A stretch of 25,478 nt of DNA from Gammaproteobacteria bacterium (GTDB lineage Bacteria; Pseudomonadota; Gammaproteobacteria; Steroidobacterales; BM003): positions 1 to 25,478 of the forward strand of contig JAPHSC010000110.1 of NCBI GenBank assembly GCA_026193125.1, given 5' to 3'. Below the pieces are notes generated by a model. The model made no database searches. It saw only the letters and a program-made list of their open reading frames with translations, and was not told the origin of the DNA. The first letter of the stretch is position 1, and every line of letters begins with the position of its first letter. The translations under genes and the position numbers were made by a program. Shown piece by piece: positions 15,345-23,823 of this stretch.

Positions 15345-18300
15345 ATGACTATCAGCACAGTGGAATTGCAGCAACTATTGCGGGATCGCATCCTGATCCT
15401 GGACGGCGCCATGGGCACCATGGTACAGGCCTGCCGCCTGCAGGAAAGTGACTTTCGCGGCGCCCGCTTTGCTGATTGGCCGCAGGATCTGAAGGGCAAC
15501 AATGACCTGCTTAGCCTGACTCGGCCGGATGTAGTGAAAAATATTCACGCCGCCTACCTCGAAGCCGGCGCAGACATGATCGAAACGAATACCTTCACCG
15601 CTAATGCGCCTTCCATGAGCGATTACGGCATGCAGGACCTGGTGGAGGAAATGAACCGCGAGTCAGCCCGACTGGCCAGGGAAGTGGCTGACGAATACAG
15701 CATGCGGACCGGGGTGCGCAGACTCGTGGCCGGCGTATTGGGACCTACCTCACGTACCGCTTCCCTGTCTCCGGATGTAAACGACCCGGGTTATCGCAAC
15801 ACGGACTTTGACCAGTTGGTGGATGCCTACAGTGTTTGCACGCGGGCCTTGATCGCCGGGGGCGTGGACCTGTTGATGGTGGAAACCGTGTTCGACACCT
15901 TGAACGCCAAGGCCGCATTGTTTGCCATCACGGGCATTCGAGAGTCACTGGGCCTGGATATTCCCATCATGATTTCGGGCACCATCACCGATGCTTCCGG
16001 CCGCACCCTGTCCGGGCAGACCACCGAGGCATTCTGGAATTCCGTGCGTCACGCCGAGCCGGTGATCGTGGGCTTGAACTGCGCCCTGGGCGCCACCGAG
16101 TTACGACCTTACGTGGCTGAACTGTCGCGGGTAGCCGATTGCCATGTCAGTGCCCACCCCAACGCCGGTCTGCCCAACGAATTTGGTGAATACGATGACA
16201 CACCGGAACACATGGCCGAGGTGATTGCAGAGTTCGCGCGCAGCGGCATGCTTAATCTTGTGGGCGGCTGTTGCGGAACGACTCCGGAGCATATTTCCGC
16301 CATTCGCCACGCGGTCAGGAACTGTGCGCCCAGGGCCTTGCCGGTAATCACGCCGAAGTTGCGTCTGTCGGGTCTCGAGGCCGTGAATATCGGAGAAGAC
16401 AGCCTGTTTGTAAACGTGGGTGAGCGCACCAACGTCACCGGGTCCGCAGTCTTTCGGAAACTGATTGAGGCGAATGACTATAACGCGGCCCTGGATGTTG
16501 CTCGCCAGCAGGTAGAAGCCGGCGCCCAGGTCGTGGATATCAACATGGACGAGGGCATGTTGGATTCGGAGAAGGCTATGCGCACCTTCCTGAACCTGCT
16601 GGCAGCCGAGCCGGACATCTCGCGGGTGCCGGTGATGCTGGATTCCTCCAAGTGGCGTGTACTGGAAACCGGCCTGAAGTGCGTGCAGGGAAAGTGCGTG
16701 GTCAATTCCATCAGTATGAAAGAGGGCGAACAGTCATTTCTGGAACAAGCCCGGCTGGTGCGTCGTTATGGTGCGGCGGTCATCGTCATGGCCTTTGACG
16801 AGGAGGGCCAGGCCGACACGGTGGAACGCAAGGTGTCGATTTGTGAGCGAGCCTATCGGCTGCTTACCGAGCAGGTTGGCTTCCCGCCGGAGGACATTAT
16901 TTTTGACCCGAATATATTTGCCGTCGCTACCGGCATTGAAGCTCACAACGGCTATGGATTGGCTTTTATCGAGGCCACACGGCAGATCAAGCAACGTATG
17001 CCCCAGGCCCTGGTTAGTGGCGGCGTAAGCAACGTGTCGTTCTCGTTCAGAGGCAACAATGCTGTGCGCGAGGCCATTCACTCGGTATTCCTCTACCACG
17101 CCATCAAGGCGGGCATGGACATGGGTATCGTGAATGCCGGCCAGTTGGCCATCTACGAAGACATCCCGGCCGAGTTGCGGGAGCGGGTGGAAGACGTGGT
17201 CCTGAACCGGCGTGCCGACGCCACCGAGAGGCTGCTGGAACTGGCGCAGGATTTTCGCGGACAGGGTGGCAGTGCGCGCCAGACCCAGGACCTGGCATGG
17301 CGTGACTGGGAAGTCGAAAAGCGCCTGGCGCACGCCCTGGTCAAGGGCATCGATGAATACGTTGTCGCAGATACCGAGGAAGCCAGGCTCAGGGCGGAGC
17401 ATTCACTGCAGGTCATCGAGGGCCCCCTCATGGACGGCATGAACATCGTTGGTGACCTGTTTGGCGAGGGCAAGATGTTTCTGCCCCAGGTGGTCAAGTC
17501 AGCGAGGGTGATGAAGAAAGCTGTGGCGCATTTGATCCCGTTCATCGAACAGGAAAAGCGGGGTGGTGGCCAGACCAAGGGCCGCATAGTGATGGCTACG
17601 GTTAAAGGTGATGTGCACGACATCGGCAAGAACATCGTGGGCGTGGTGCTCCAGTGCAATAACTTCGAGGTTATCGATCTGGGTGTCATGGTGCCCTGTG
17701 AAAAAATACTGGATACCGCCGAGCGCGAGGGAGCCAACATGATAGGGCTCTCTGGTCTGATCACACCCTCGCTGGATGAAATGGTGTACGTGGCGAAGGA
17801 GATGCAACGCCGCGGGATGAACCTTCCCCTGTTGATCGGTGGCGCGACCACCTCACCGGTGCATACCTCGGTGAAGATTGATCCTGGTTACGAGGGACCG
17901 GTGCTATATGTGAAGGACGCCTCCCGGGCAGTAGGTGTGGCTCAGCACCTGGTCGGCGACTCCGATAGAGCGCCCTACGTGGCCGAAGTGAAGGCGGAGC
18001 ATCAACGCAGGCGTGAACAGCACGCGGGACAGCGCAGCAAGGGACCGGCCGTGAGCATCGCAGATGCCCGGGCCAACAAGCTGGATGTGAACTGGAGTGC
18101 CTACACACCGCCTGCGCCGAACAAGCCCGGTATACACGTGCTGGACAAGGTCGACGTGGAAACACTCCTGCCCTACGTGGACTGGATGCCCTTCTTCAAT
18201 GCCTGGGAATTCCGGGGCACCTATCCTGCGGTGTTGCAGGACAGTGAAGTCGGTGAGGCGGCGCGGTCTTTGTTTGCCGATGCCCAGGCCATGATGGACA

Positions 18301-19025
18301 AGCTGATTTCAGAAAACTGGCTGCAGCCCAAAGGCGTGCTCGGTCTGTTCCATGCCAACACTGTAGGCCACGACGACATCGCCGTTTTTGCCGACGCCGG
18401 GCGTGACCAACGCATCCTGACCCTGCATAACCTGCGTCAGCAAAAGAACTTGCGAGCGGGTCTGCCCCACTTGTCGCTGGCGGATTTCCTGGCGCCCCAC
18501 GAGCAGGGGATCGCCGACTACCTGGGCGCCTTTGCAGTGACGGCAGGGCACGGTGTGGAAGAACGGGCCCGGGAGTTTGAGAAAGTTCATGATGACTACA
18601 GTTCCATCATGCTCAAGGCCCTGGCAGACCGACTGGCTGAGGCCTTTGCTGAATACCTGCACCAGCAGGTGCGTACCGACTACTGGGGCTATGCGGCGAA
18701 TGAAGGATTGAGCAACGAGCAACTCATGGCTGAAAGCTACACCGGCATCCGTCCAGCGCCTGGCTACCCCGCCTGTCCGGATCACACCGAGAAAGCCTCG
18801 TTGTTCAAACTGCTGGATGTTGAGACCCGTACCGGTATCAAGCTTACCGAGTCCTACGCCATGTGGCCGACGGCGGCGGTCAGCGGATGGTACTTCTCTC
18901 ATCCCCAGTCCAAGTATTTCGCCCTGGGTAAAATCGACAAAGACCAGGTGGTCGATTACGCCAGGCGTAAGGGATTAACGTTGGATGAAGCCGAGCGTTG
19001 GCTGGCGCCGAACATCGGTTATTAA
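15345..19025 (+). CDS. metH: Cobalamin-dependent methionine synthase
   Basis: This 1226-residue protein has the full four-module plan and is within a residue of E. coli MetH. The homocysteine module holds the zinc ligands C246, C309 and C310. The folate module starts near residue 350 with LFVNVGERTNVTGSA. The cobalamin module has the cap region and DVHDIGKNIVG, where H758 is the expected lower cobalt ligand, followed by GLSGLITPSLDEM. The AdoMet activation module spans about 900-1226 and includes RPAPGYPACPDHTEK, with R1136. It transfers a methyl group from 5-methyl-THF to homocysteine and is reactivated by SAM plus flavodoxin. The host must therefore make or import cobalamin. It is the last gene of the sahR operon. 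Confidence 0.99.
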   Translation: MTISTVELQQLLRDRILILDGAMGTMVQACRLQESDFRGARFADWPQDLKGNNDLLSLTRPDVVKNIHAAYLEAGADMIETNTFTANAPSMSDYGMQDLVEEMNRESARLAREVADEYSMRTGVRRLVAGVLGPTSRTASLSPDVNDPGYRNTDFDQLVDAYSVCTRALIAGGVDLLMVETVFDTLNAKAALFAITGIRESLGLDIPIMISGTITDASGRTLSGQTTEAFWNSVRHAEPVIVGLNCALGATELRPYVAELSRVADCHVSAHPNAGLPNEFGEYDDTPEHMAEVIAEFARSGMLNLVGGCCGTTPEHISAIRHAVRNCAPRALPVITPKLRLSGLEAVNIGEDSLFVNVGERTNVTGSAVFRKLIEANDYNAALDVARQQVEAGAQVVDINMDEGMLDSEKAMRTFLNLLAAEPDISRVPVMLDSSKWRVLETGLKCVQGKCVVNSISMKEGEQSFLEQARLVRRYGAAVIVMAFDEEGQADTVERKVSICERAYRLLTEQVGFPPEDIIFDPNIFAVATGIEAHNGYGLAFIEATRQIKQRMPQALVSGGVSNVSFSFRGNNAVREAIHSVFLYHAIKAGMDMGIVNAGQLAIYEDIPAELRERVEDVVLNRRADATERLLELAQDFRGQGGSARQTQDLAWRDWEVEKRLAHALVKGIDEYVVADTEEARLRAEHSLQVIEGPLMDGMNIVGDLFGEGKMFLPQVVKSARVMKKAVAHLIPFIEQEKRGGGQTKGRIVMATVKGDVHDIGKNIVGVVLQCNNFEVIDLGVMVPCEKILDTAEREGANMIGLSGLITPSLDEMVYVAKEMQRRGMNLPLLIGGATTSPVHTSVKIDPGYEGPVLYVKDASRAVGVAQHLVGDSDRAPYVAEVKAEHQRRREQHAGQRSKGPAVSIADARANKLDVNWSAYTPPAPNKPGIHVLDKVDVETLLPYVDWMPFFNAWEFRGTYPAVLQDSEVGEAARSLFADAQAMMDKLISENWLQPKGVLGLFHANTVGHDDIAVFADAGRDQRILTLHNLRQQKNLRAGLPHLSLADFLAPHEQGIADYLGAFAVTAGHGVEERAREFEKVHDDYSSIMLKALADRLAEAFAEYLHQQVRTDYWGYAANEGLSNEQLMAESYTGIRPAPGYPACPDHTEKASLFKLLDVETRTGIKLTESYAMWPTAAVSGWYFSHPQSKYFALGKIDKDQVVDYARRKGLTLDEAERWLAPNIGY

Positions 19026-19026
19026 G

Positions 19027-19068
19027 GGGGTCAGACCCCAATTAACGAGTTATTTGGGGTCTGACCCC
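19027..19068. repeat. REP-like perfect inverted repeat between metH and ppiB
   Basis: GGGGTCAGACCCCAA (19027-19041) and TTGGGGTCTGACCCC (19054-19068) are perfect reverse complements of 15 bases, separated by a 12-base loop. Each arm is itself nearly a palindrome around its central base (GGGGTC-W-GACCCC). The element starts one base after the metH stop and lies between convergent metH and ppiB. Such GGGGTC(A/T)GACCCC units resemble REP sequences spread by IS200-like RAYT transposases in Proteobacteria. In RNA it would form a strong stem on either strand, so it may end or protect both transcripts, although there is no T-run. Confidence 0.8.
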
Positions 19069-19095
19069 GGTAGAGATCGACCCCAGCCGTTGGGA

Positions 19096-19584
19096 TCAGT
19101 CCTCGATACGACGTACCGACTTCACCACGATGTCATCCAGCGGCACATCTGAGTGACCGCGCTTGGTTCCGGTGGCCTGGGCGGCCATCTTGTCAACCAC
19201 ATCCATACCCGAGGTGACCTTGCCGAATACCGCGTAGCCGAAGTCGCGGCTGCTGTGATTCAGGAAAGTATTGTCTGTCAGATTAATAAAGAACTGGGCA
19301 GTGGCGCTGTTGATGTCGCTGGTGCGGGCCATAGCGAGGGTACCGCGCTCATTGCCCAGCCCATTGTCTGCCTCGTTCTTGATCTGGGCATGGGTCTTCT
19401 TCTGATCCATGTCGGCGGTGAATCCGCCACCCTGGACCATGAAGCCCGGGATCACCCGGTGAAATATCGTGCCGTCGAAAAATTCCTCATCCACGTAGGA
19501 GAGAAAATTTTCCACGGTGATAGGTGCCTTGTCCTGGAATAACTCGACATCAAAATCGCCGAGATTGGTAGAAAAACGCAGCAT
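19096..19584 (-). CDS. ppiB: Cytoplasmic peptidyl-prolyl cis-trans isomerase B (cyclophilin)
   Basis: This 162-residue cyclophilin catalyses proline isomerisation during folding. The signature FHRVIPGFMVQGGGFT lies at 41-56 with the catalytic R43, and LAMARTSDINSATAQFFINL follows. There is no signal peptide, so it is the cytoplasmic type rather than PpiA. The ATG at 19584 has a strong GGAGG about four bases upstream (19593-19589), which settles the start. It converges on metH across the REP-like hairpin and lies 111 bases downstream of prmC on the same strand. Confidence 0.96.
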   Translation of the reverse strand: MLRFSTNLGDFDVELFQDKAPITVENFLSYVDEEFFDGTIFHRVIPGFMVQGGGFTADMDQKKTHAQIKNEADNGLGNERGTLAMARTSDINSATAQFFINLTDNTFLNHSSRDFGYAVFGKVTSGMDVVDKMAAQATGTKRGHSDVPLDDIVVKSVRRIED

Positions 19585-19623
19585 GCTGCCTCCGTGTTTC
19601 GTTGCAAATGGTAGATGACTTCA

Positions 19624-19637
19624 GCCCCGGAAGGGGC
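19624..19637. other. Short GC stem-loop in the prmC-ppiB gap
   Basis: GCCCC-GGAA-GGGGC forms a 5-bp stem with a tetraloop, 40 bases upstream of the ppiB start. It could fold in the ppiB leader or the prmC 3' end. No T-run is present on either strand. The rest of the 111-base gap shows no convincing promoter. Confidence 0.3.
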
Positions 19638-19695
19638 CATCAAGGCGGCGAGGGTAACACGACTCGCAAACTGATGCTGGTCGACGGGCGTTTGA

Positions 19696-20550
19696 TCAGG
19701 CCAGTTTGCCGCTGCTTACCCGCGGGATGCCGGCCAAATCGCTGTGGTGCTGAATATCGGTAAAACCTTGCTCGGCAAGTATGCTCGCGACCCGTTCAGC
19801 CTGATCATAACCGTGCTCAAGCAGCAGGTAGCCGCCCTGGTTCAGGTGAGCGGGCGCCAGCCGGGCAAGGTCACGGATGCAATCCAGCCCATCCTCGCCT
19901 GCCACCAGGGCAGTAACGGGTTCGTAGGGAAGGCCATTCAGTTCCAGGTGGGGGTCTCCATCGGCCACGTACGGCGGGTTGGAGGCGATCAGGTCAAAGC
20001 GTCTCGCGGCTACAGGTTCAAACCAGCTTCCCGCAAGGAATTCTATGTTGGAGATGCCCAGCCGGCTGGCGTTGAAGCGGGCGACGGCCAGCGCTTCGGC
20101 GCTGATGTCGGTGGCGACCACGCGGTCTTCCGGACGCTCCCCGGCCAGGGCCAGGGCAATGGCCCCGCTGCCCGTGCCCAGGTCCAGCACGCTCCGCGGG
20201 CCAGGGTCCAGGCATGCCAGGCTCTGTTGCACCAGCACCTCGGTTTCCGGACGTGGTATCAGCGTGTGGCGGTTGACGACCAGTTCCATGGACCAGAATT
20301 CGCGTCTGCCCGTGATGTAGGCCAGTGGTTCGCCCTGGCAACGCCTTTGCACCAGCCCGACAAAAATATCGAAGCGCTCCGCGTCCGGTTTCTCATCAGC
20401 GTGCGCGTACAGGTAACTGCGCGGTTTATCCAGCACGAAAGCCAGTAAAAGCTCTGTATCAAGCCGGGCAGAATCGCTGTGAGGAGCAAGCTTCGCGGTC
20501 GCTTCAGCCAGCAAGTCGCTTATTGTGGGGATAATACTGAAAGTAGGCAT
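19696..20550 (-). CDS. prmC: Release factor N5-glutamine methyltransferase
   Basis: This 284-residue SAM-dependent enzyme methylates the glutamine of the GGQ motif in RF1 and RF2. Motif I VLDLGTGSGAIALAL lies at 121-135 and the substrate-binding NPPY at 191-194 in DLIASNPPYVADGDP. The N-terminal helical domain precedes, with LAYITGRREFW near 77-86 and LIPRPETE near 97-104. The frame is open upstream to 20619, but MPTFSIIPTISDLL at 20550 is a better start because the upstream segment would overlap the divergent cbs region and has no family resemblance. The Shine-Dalgarno is weak; a TAGAAT just upstream hints at a very short leader. Its substrate gene prfA is 2.1 kb away. Confidence 0.93.
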   Translation of the reverse strand: MPTFSIIPTISDLLAEATAKLAPHSDSARLDTELLLAFVLDKPRSYLYAHADEKPDAERFDIFVGLVQRRCQGEPLAYITGRREFWSMELVVNRHTLIPRPETEVLVQQSLACLDPGPRSVLDLGTGSGAIALALAGERPEDRVVATDISAEALAVARFNASRLGISNIEFLAGSWFEPVAARRFDLIASNPPYVADGDPHLELNGLPYEPVTALVAGEDGLDCIRDLARLAPAHLNQGGYLLLEHGYDQAERVASILAEQGFTDIQHHSDLAGIPRVSSGKLA

Positions 20551-20639
20551 GGGCGCAATTCTAGCTGAGTTCGCTACAATACGCGTCAGCAACCGTGCCC
20601 TTCGCCAGGGCGGCCACACTTGAAAATATCGGGGATCGA
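20551..20639. other. Divergent prmC/cbs intergenic region
   Basis: The 89-base gap separates divergent starts. It holds TACAAT at 20575-20580 on the plus strand and TAGAAT at 20563-20558 on the minus strand, both good -10 hexamers, but I found no matching -35 at 16-18 bases for either. No dyad resembling the sahR operator is present. Confidence 0.35.
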
Positions 20640-22022
20640 ATGATTTACAACAGCGTGTTGGAAATGGTGGGTAACACTCCGATGGTGAAAGTGACCGGCC
20701 TGGATACCGGTCCTTGCGAGCTATACCTGAAACTGGAATTGATGAATCCCGGTGGTTCGATCAAGGACCGCATTGGTATGTCCATGATCGAGGAAGCTGA
20801 AAAGCGGGGCGATCTTAAGCCGGGCGATACGATAGTCGAGGCCACTGCCGGTAACACGGGTCTGGGTCTGGCCCTGGTGGCTGCCAAGAAGGGCTACAAA
20901 CTGATCCTGGTTATCCCCGACAAGATGAGCCAGGAGAAGATTTTCAACCTGCGCGCCATGGGTGCCCAGGTGGTGCTGACTCGTTCCGACGTTGCCCGGG
21001 GGCATCCCGAGTACTACCAGGACCTGGGGCGCAGACTGGCGGCAGAACAAGGTGCCTACTTTATCAATCAGTTTGGCAACCCTGACAATCCCAAGGCGCA
21101 CTACGACACCACCGGTCCGGAGATCTGGCGCGATATGGACCACTGCCTGGATGCCGTGGTGGTGGGTGTGGGCTCCAGTGGCACCGTGTCCGGTCTGAGT
21201 CGGTTTTTCCGCGAGCAGGCGCCCAATGTGGATATCGTGCTGGCGGATCCGAAAGGTTCGGTGCTGGCGAAGTACGTCAAGACCGGCAAGCTCGGCGAGA
21301 GTGGCTCCTGGCTGGTGGAAGGTATCGGCGAGGATTTCATACCGGATATTTGCGACCTGTCCCTGGTGAAGAAGGCTTACACCATCACCGATGCCGAGTC
21401 CTTTGATACTGCACGCGCGGTGTTGCGTAGCGAGGGGCTGTTGGTGGGCTCGTCTTCAGGCACACTGATTGCGGCGGCTTTGAAGTATTGTCGTGAACAG
21501 ACCGAGCCCAAACGTGTGGTGACCTTTGCCTGCGATACCGGCAACAAGTACCTGTCCAAGTTGTTCAATGATTTCTGGTTGGAAGACCAGGGCTTTATCA
21601 CACGTGAGAGCCTCGGTGACTTACGCGATTTGATCGGTCGTCCTCACGGTGAGCGGGCCACCGTGGTAGTCGGGCCCGGCGATGTTCTCACCACGGCGCA
21701 TAACCGTCTGCGCAATGCCGGGTTTTCCCAGTTGCCGGTAATGGATGGCGATACCCTGGTGGGTGTGCTCACCGAGGATGACATTATTCGCCACGCTTTC
21801 GGACACCCGGACCTGATGGGTTCGCCTGTGGCCGACGCCATGCGGACCTCTCCGGTAAAGGTGGACAAGGATTTGCCGGTGAATCACCTGGTGTCCATCC
21901 TGCACGCCCAGCCGTTTGCAGCGGTCACCGATGGTGATCGCTTCCTGGGCCTGATCACGCGGTCAGATGTGCTCAATTACCTGCGCAAACAGGTCAAGCC
22001 TGCCGCCACGCGCACGCGCTAG
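20640..22022 (+). CDS. Cystathionine beta-synthase with C-terminal CBS-domain pair
   Basis: This 460-residue fold-type II PLP enzyme is predicted to condense serine and homocysteine to cystathionine, or to act as a related cysteine synthase. The PLP lysine is K42 in NPGGSIKDRIG, TAGNTG at 69-74 binds the substrate carboxylate, and VGSSGTVSGLSRFF (near 177-190) binds the phosphate. Two CBS motifs occupy about 340-455 (SQLPVMDGDTLVGVLTEDDI and FLGLITRSDVL), which could sense adenosyl ligands. The haem-binding N-terminus of animal CBS is absent. The start at 20640 follows GGGGA and matches the family N-terminus MIYNSVLEMVGNTPMV; an upstream ATG at 20595 lacks this. It lies alone on the plus strand between prmC and can. 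Whether it prefers serine or O-acetylserine cannot be read from sequence. Confidence 0.9.
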   Translation: MIYNSVLEMVGNTPMVKVTGLDTGPCELYLKLELMNPGGSIKDRIGMSMIEEAEKRGDLKPGDTIVEATAGNTGLGLALVAAKKGYKLILVIPDKMSQEKIFNLRAMGAQVVLTRSDVARGHPEYYQDLGRRLAAEQGAYFINQFGNPDNPKAHYDTTGPEIWRDMDHCLDAVVVGVGSSGTVSGLSRFFREQAPNVDIVLADPKGSVLAKYVKTGKLGESGSWLVEGIGEDFIPDICDLSLVKKAYTITDAESFDTARAVLRSEGLLVGSSSGTLIAAALKYCREQTEPKRVVTFACDTGNKYLSKLFNDFWLEDQGFITRESLGDLRDLIGRPHGERATVVVGPGDVLTTAHNRLRNAGFSQLPVMDGDTLVGVLTEDDIIRHAFGHPDLMGSPVADAMRTSPVKVDKDLPVNHLVSILHAQPFAAVTDGDRFLGLITRSDVLNYLRKQVKPAATRTR

Positions 22023-22639
22023 GACGGGGCTGTTGCCTGCGGTCCTGAAATGCTGGTGTCCAGGTCGTGCAGCAGCCCAGTATGAAACTCGTACATCCAG
22101 CCGTGCAGGCTCAGTGGCCGGCCCTCATCCCAGGTCTGGCGCACCAGCGGCAGCGCGGCCAGGCTACGCACTTGCTCAATAACGTTGAGTTCGCACAAGC
22201 GGTTCCAGCGCTGCTCCTCGCTGTCCAGCCCGGCCAGGGAACTCCCTTCGTGCTGCCGCAGGTCACGCACCGGCGCCAGCCAGCCTGCCAGGGGGCCGTC
22301 CTGTGGGGTGTCATCCATGGCGGCGCGCACGCCGCCGCAGTGGTAGTGCCCGCAAACCACGATGTGCCTGACTTTCAGGGTGTGCACCGCATACTGGATC
22401 ACGGCCTGGCAATTGGGGTCATTTTCCCGGACCAGGTTGGCGACGTTGCGGTGCTTGAACATCTCCCCGGGCTGCAGGCCGCAGATCTCGTTGGCTGGTA
22501 CGCGGCTGTCTGAACAACCGATCCAGAGGAAGCGGGGGTTTTGCGAGACGTTCAGACCCGGCAGGTAACCCGGCCGCTCGCGCCGGACAGCCTCGGCCCA
22601 GCGCCGGTTGTTGGCGAAGATTTCTGGCAGGTAACGCAT
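22019..22639 (-). CDS. can: Beta-class carbonic anhydrase
   Basis: This 206-residue zinc enzyme interconverts CO2 and bicarbonate in the cytoplasm. C42 and D44 in WIGCSDSRVPAN, and H98 and C101 in VCGHYHCGGV, give the beta-class ligand set, at the same positions as E. coli Can. FKHRNVANLV at 61-70 is also typical. The ATG at 22639 has AAGGAG eight bases upstream. Its TAG stop overlaps the TAG stop of the convergent cbs gene within the palindrome CTAG. It lies 55 bases after prfA on the same strand and may be read from the hemA-prfA transcript. Confidence 0.96.
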   Translation of the reverse strand: MRYLPEIFANNRRWAEAVRRERPGYLPGLNVSQNPRFLWIGCSDSRVPANEICGLQPGEMFKHRNVANLVRENDPNCQAVIQYAVHTLKVRHIVVCGHYHCGGVRAAMDDTPQDGPLAGWLAPVRDLRQHEGSSLAGLDSEEQRWNRLCELNVIEQVRSLAALPLVRQTWDEGRPLSLHGWMYEFHTGLLHDLDTSISGPQATAPS

Positions 22640-22694
22640 CTCGCTCTCTCCTTCCGAAGATTCAGGGAGCTGGCTGCCTTCCCGCGCGCCTGGC

Positions 22695-23774
22695 TTACTC
22701 CAGGGTTGCCAACAGCTCGGCCTGGTATTCGGACATCAACGGTTCTATCACCTGGTCCAGGTCACCCTGAATGATAGTGTCCAACTTGTACAGGGTCAGG
22801 TTGATGCGGTGATCAGAAACTCTGCCCTGGGGGAAATTGTACGTCCGTATTCTCTCGGATCGATCGCCGCTACCCACCAGAGATTTGCGCTGCTGGGCCT
22901 GCTCGGCCTGGTGACGTTCCTGTTCGGCCGCAAGCATACGGGATTTGAGCAGACTCATAGCCCGGGCCCGGTTCTTGTGCTGCGAGCGCTCGTCCTGGCA
23001 TTCCACCACGATACCCGTGGGCAGGTGGGTGACCCGGACCGCCGAATCGGTCTTGTTTATGTGCTGTCCGCCGGCGCCGGAGGCCCGGTATGTATCGATA
23101 CGCAGGTCCGCCGGATTGATCTCGATTTCCTCGACCTCGTCGGCTTCGGGCATAACGGCCACGGTGCAGGCCGAGGTGTGTATACGTCCCTGGGACTCGG
23201 TTTCCGGCACCCGTTGGACACGGTGAGCACCGCTTTCAAATTTCAACCGGGAATAAGCACCCTTGCCGGCGAGGCGACTGATAATTTCCTTGTAGCCACC
23301 GTGTTCACCGTGGCTTTGACTGATCACTTCCACCTGCCAGCCGCGGGTTTCGGCATAGCGGCTGTACATGCGGAACAGATCACCGGCGAAAATCGCGGCC
23401 TCGTCGCCGCCGGTGCCGGCACGTATCTCCAGGTACAGGTTGCTGTCATCATGCGGATCGCGAGGAATCAGGAATTTTTGCAGCTCCAGCTCCAGCTTCG
23501 AGCTTTGCTCAAGCAGTGCCCGGACCTCTTCCTGCCCCATCTCCCGCAGCTCGAGGTCCTTATCCGTGCTCATTTCCTCGGCCTCGGCCAGCGCGCCTTG
23601 TATTTCCTGGTAGCGCTGGTAGGTCTGGACCATCGGTTCCAGACGCGAATATTCCTGGGACAGTTCCCTGAAGCGATTCTTGTCAGCCGTCGCGCCCTGG
23701 TCCGACAACAGGCGGCCGACCTCTTCGAAGCGATCGGCGATAGTGTCCAATTTGTTGCGTATGGATTGTTTCAC
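22695..23774 (-). CDS. prfA: Peptide chain release factor 1
   Basis: This 359-residue factor reads UAA and UAG and releases the finished peptide. The GGQ motif is at 235-237 in ASGAGGQHINKTDSAVR, and the codon-recognising PxT tripeptide is P190-E191-T192, which identifies RF1 rather than RF2 (SPF). The start is a GTG, and the leader before it shows no purine-rich Shine-Dalgarno, so initiation may depend on translation coming from hemA, 49 bases upstream. The N-terminus KQSIRNKLDTIADRFEEV matches family starts, which supports the GTG. Confidence 0.97.
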   Translation of the reverse strand: MKQSIRNKLDTIADRFEEVGRLLSDQGATADKNRFRELSQEYSRLEPMVQTYQRYQEIQGALAEAEEMSTDKDLELREMGQEEVRALLEQSSKLELELQKFLIPRDPHDDSNLYLEIRAGTGGDEAAIFAGDLFRMYSRYAETRGWQVEVISQSHGEHGGYKEIISRLAGKGAYSRLKFESGAHRVQRVPETESQGRIHTSACTVAVMPEADEVEEIEINPADLRIDTYRASGAGGQHINKTDSAVRVTHLPTGIVVECQDERSQHKNRARAMSLLKSRMLAAEQERHQAEQAQQRKSLVGSGDRSERIRTYNFPQGRVSDHRINLTLYKLDTIIQGDLDQVIEPLMSEYQAELLATLE

Positions 23775-23823
23775 GGTGAAGGGTATCTACTGACGGGATT
23801 GCCCCCTGGCTATCCTGTCCTGG

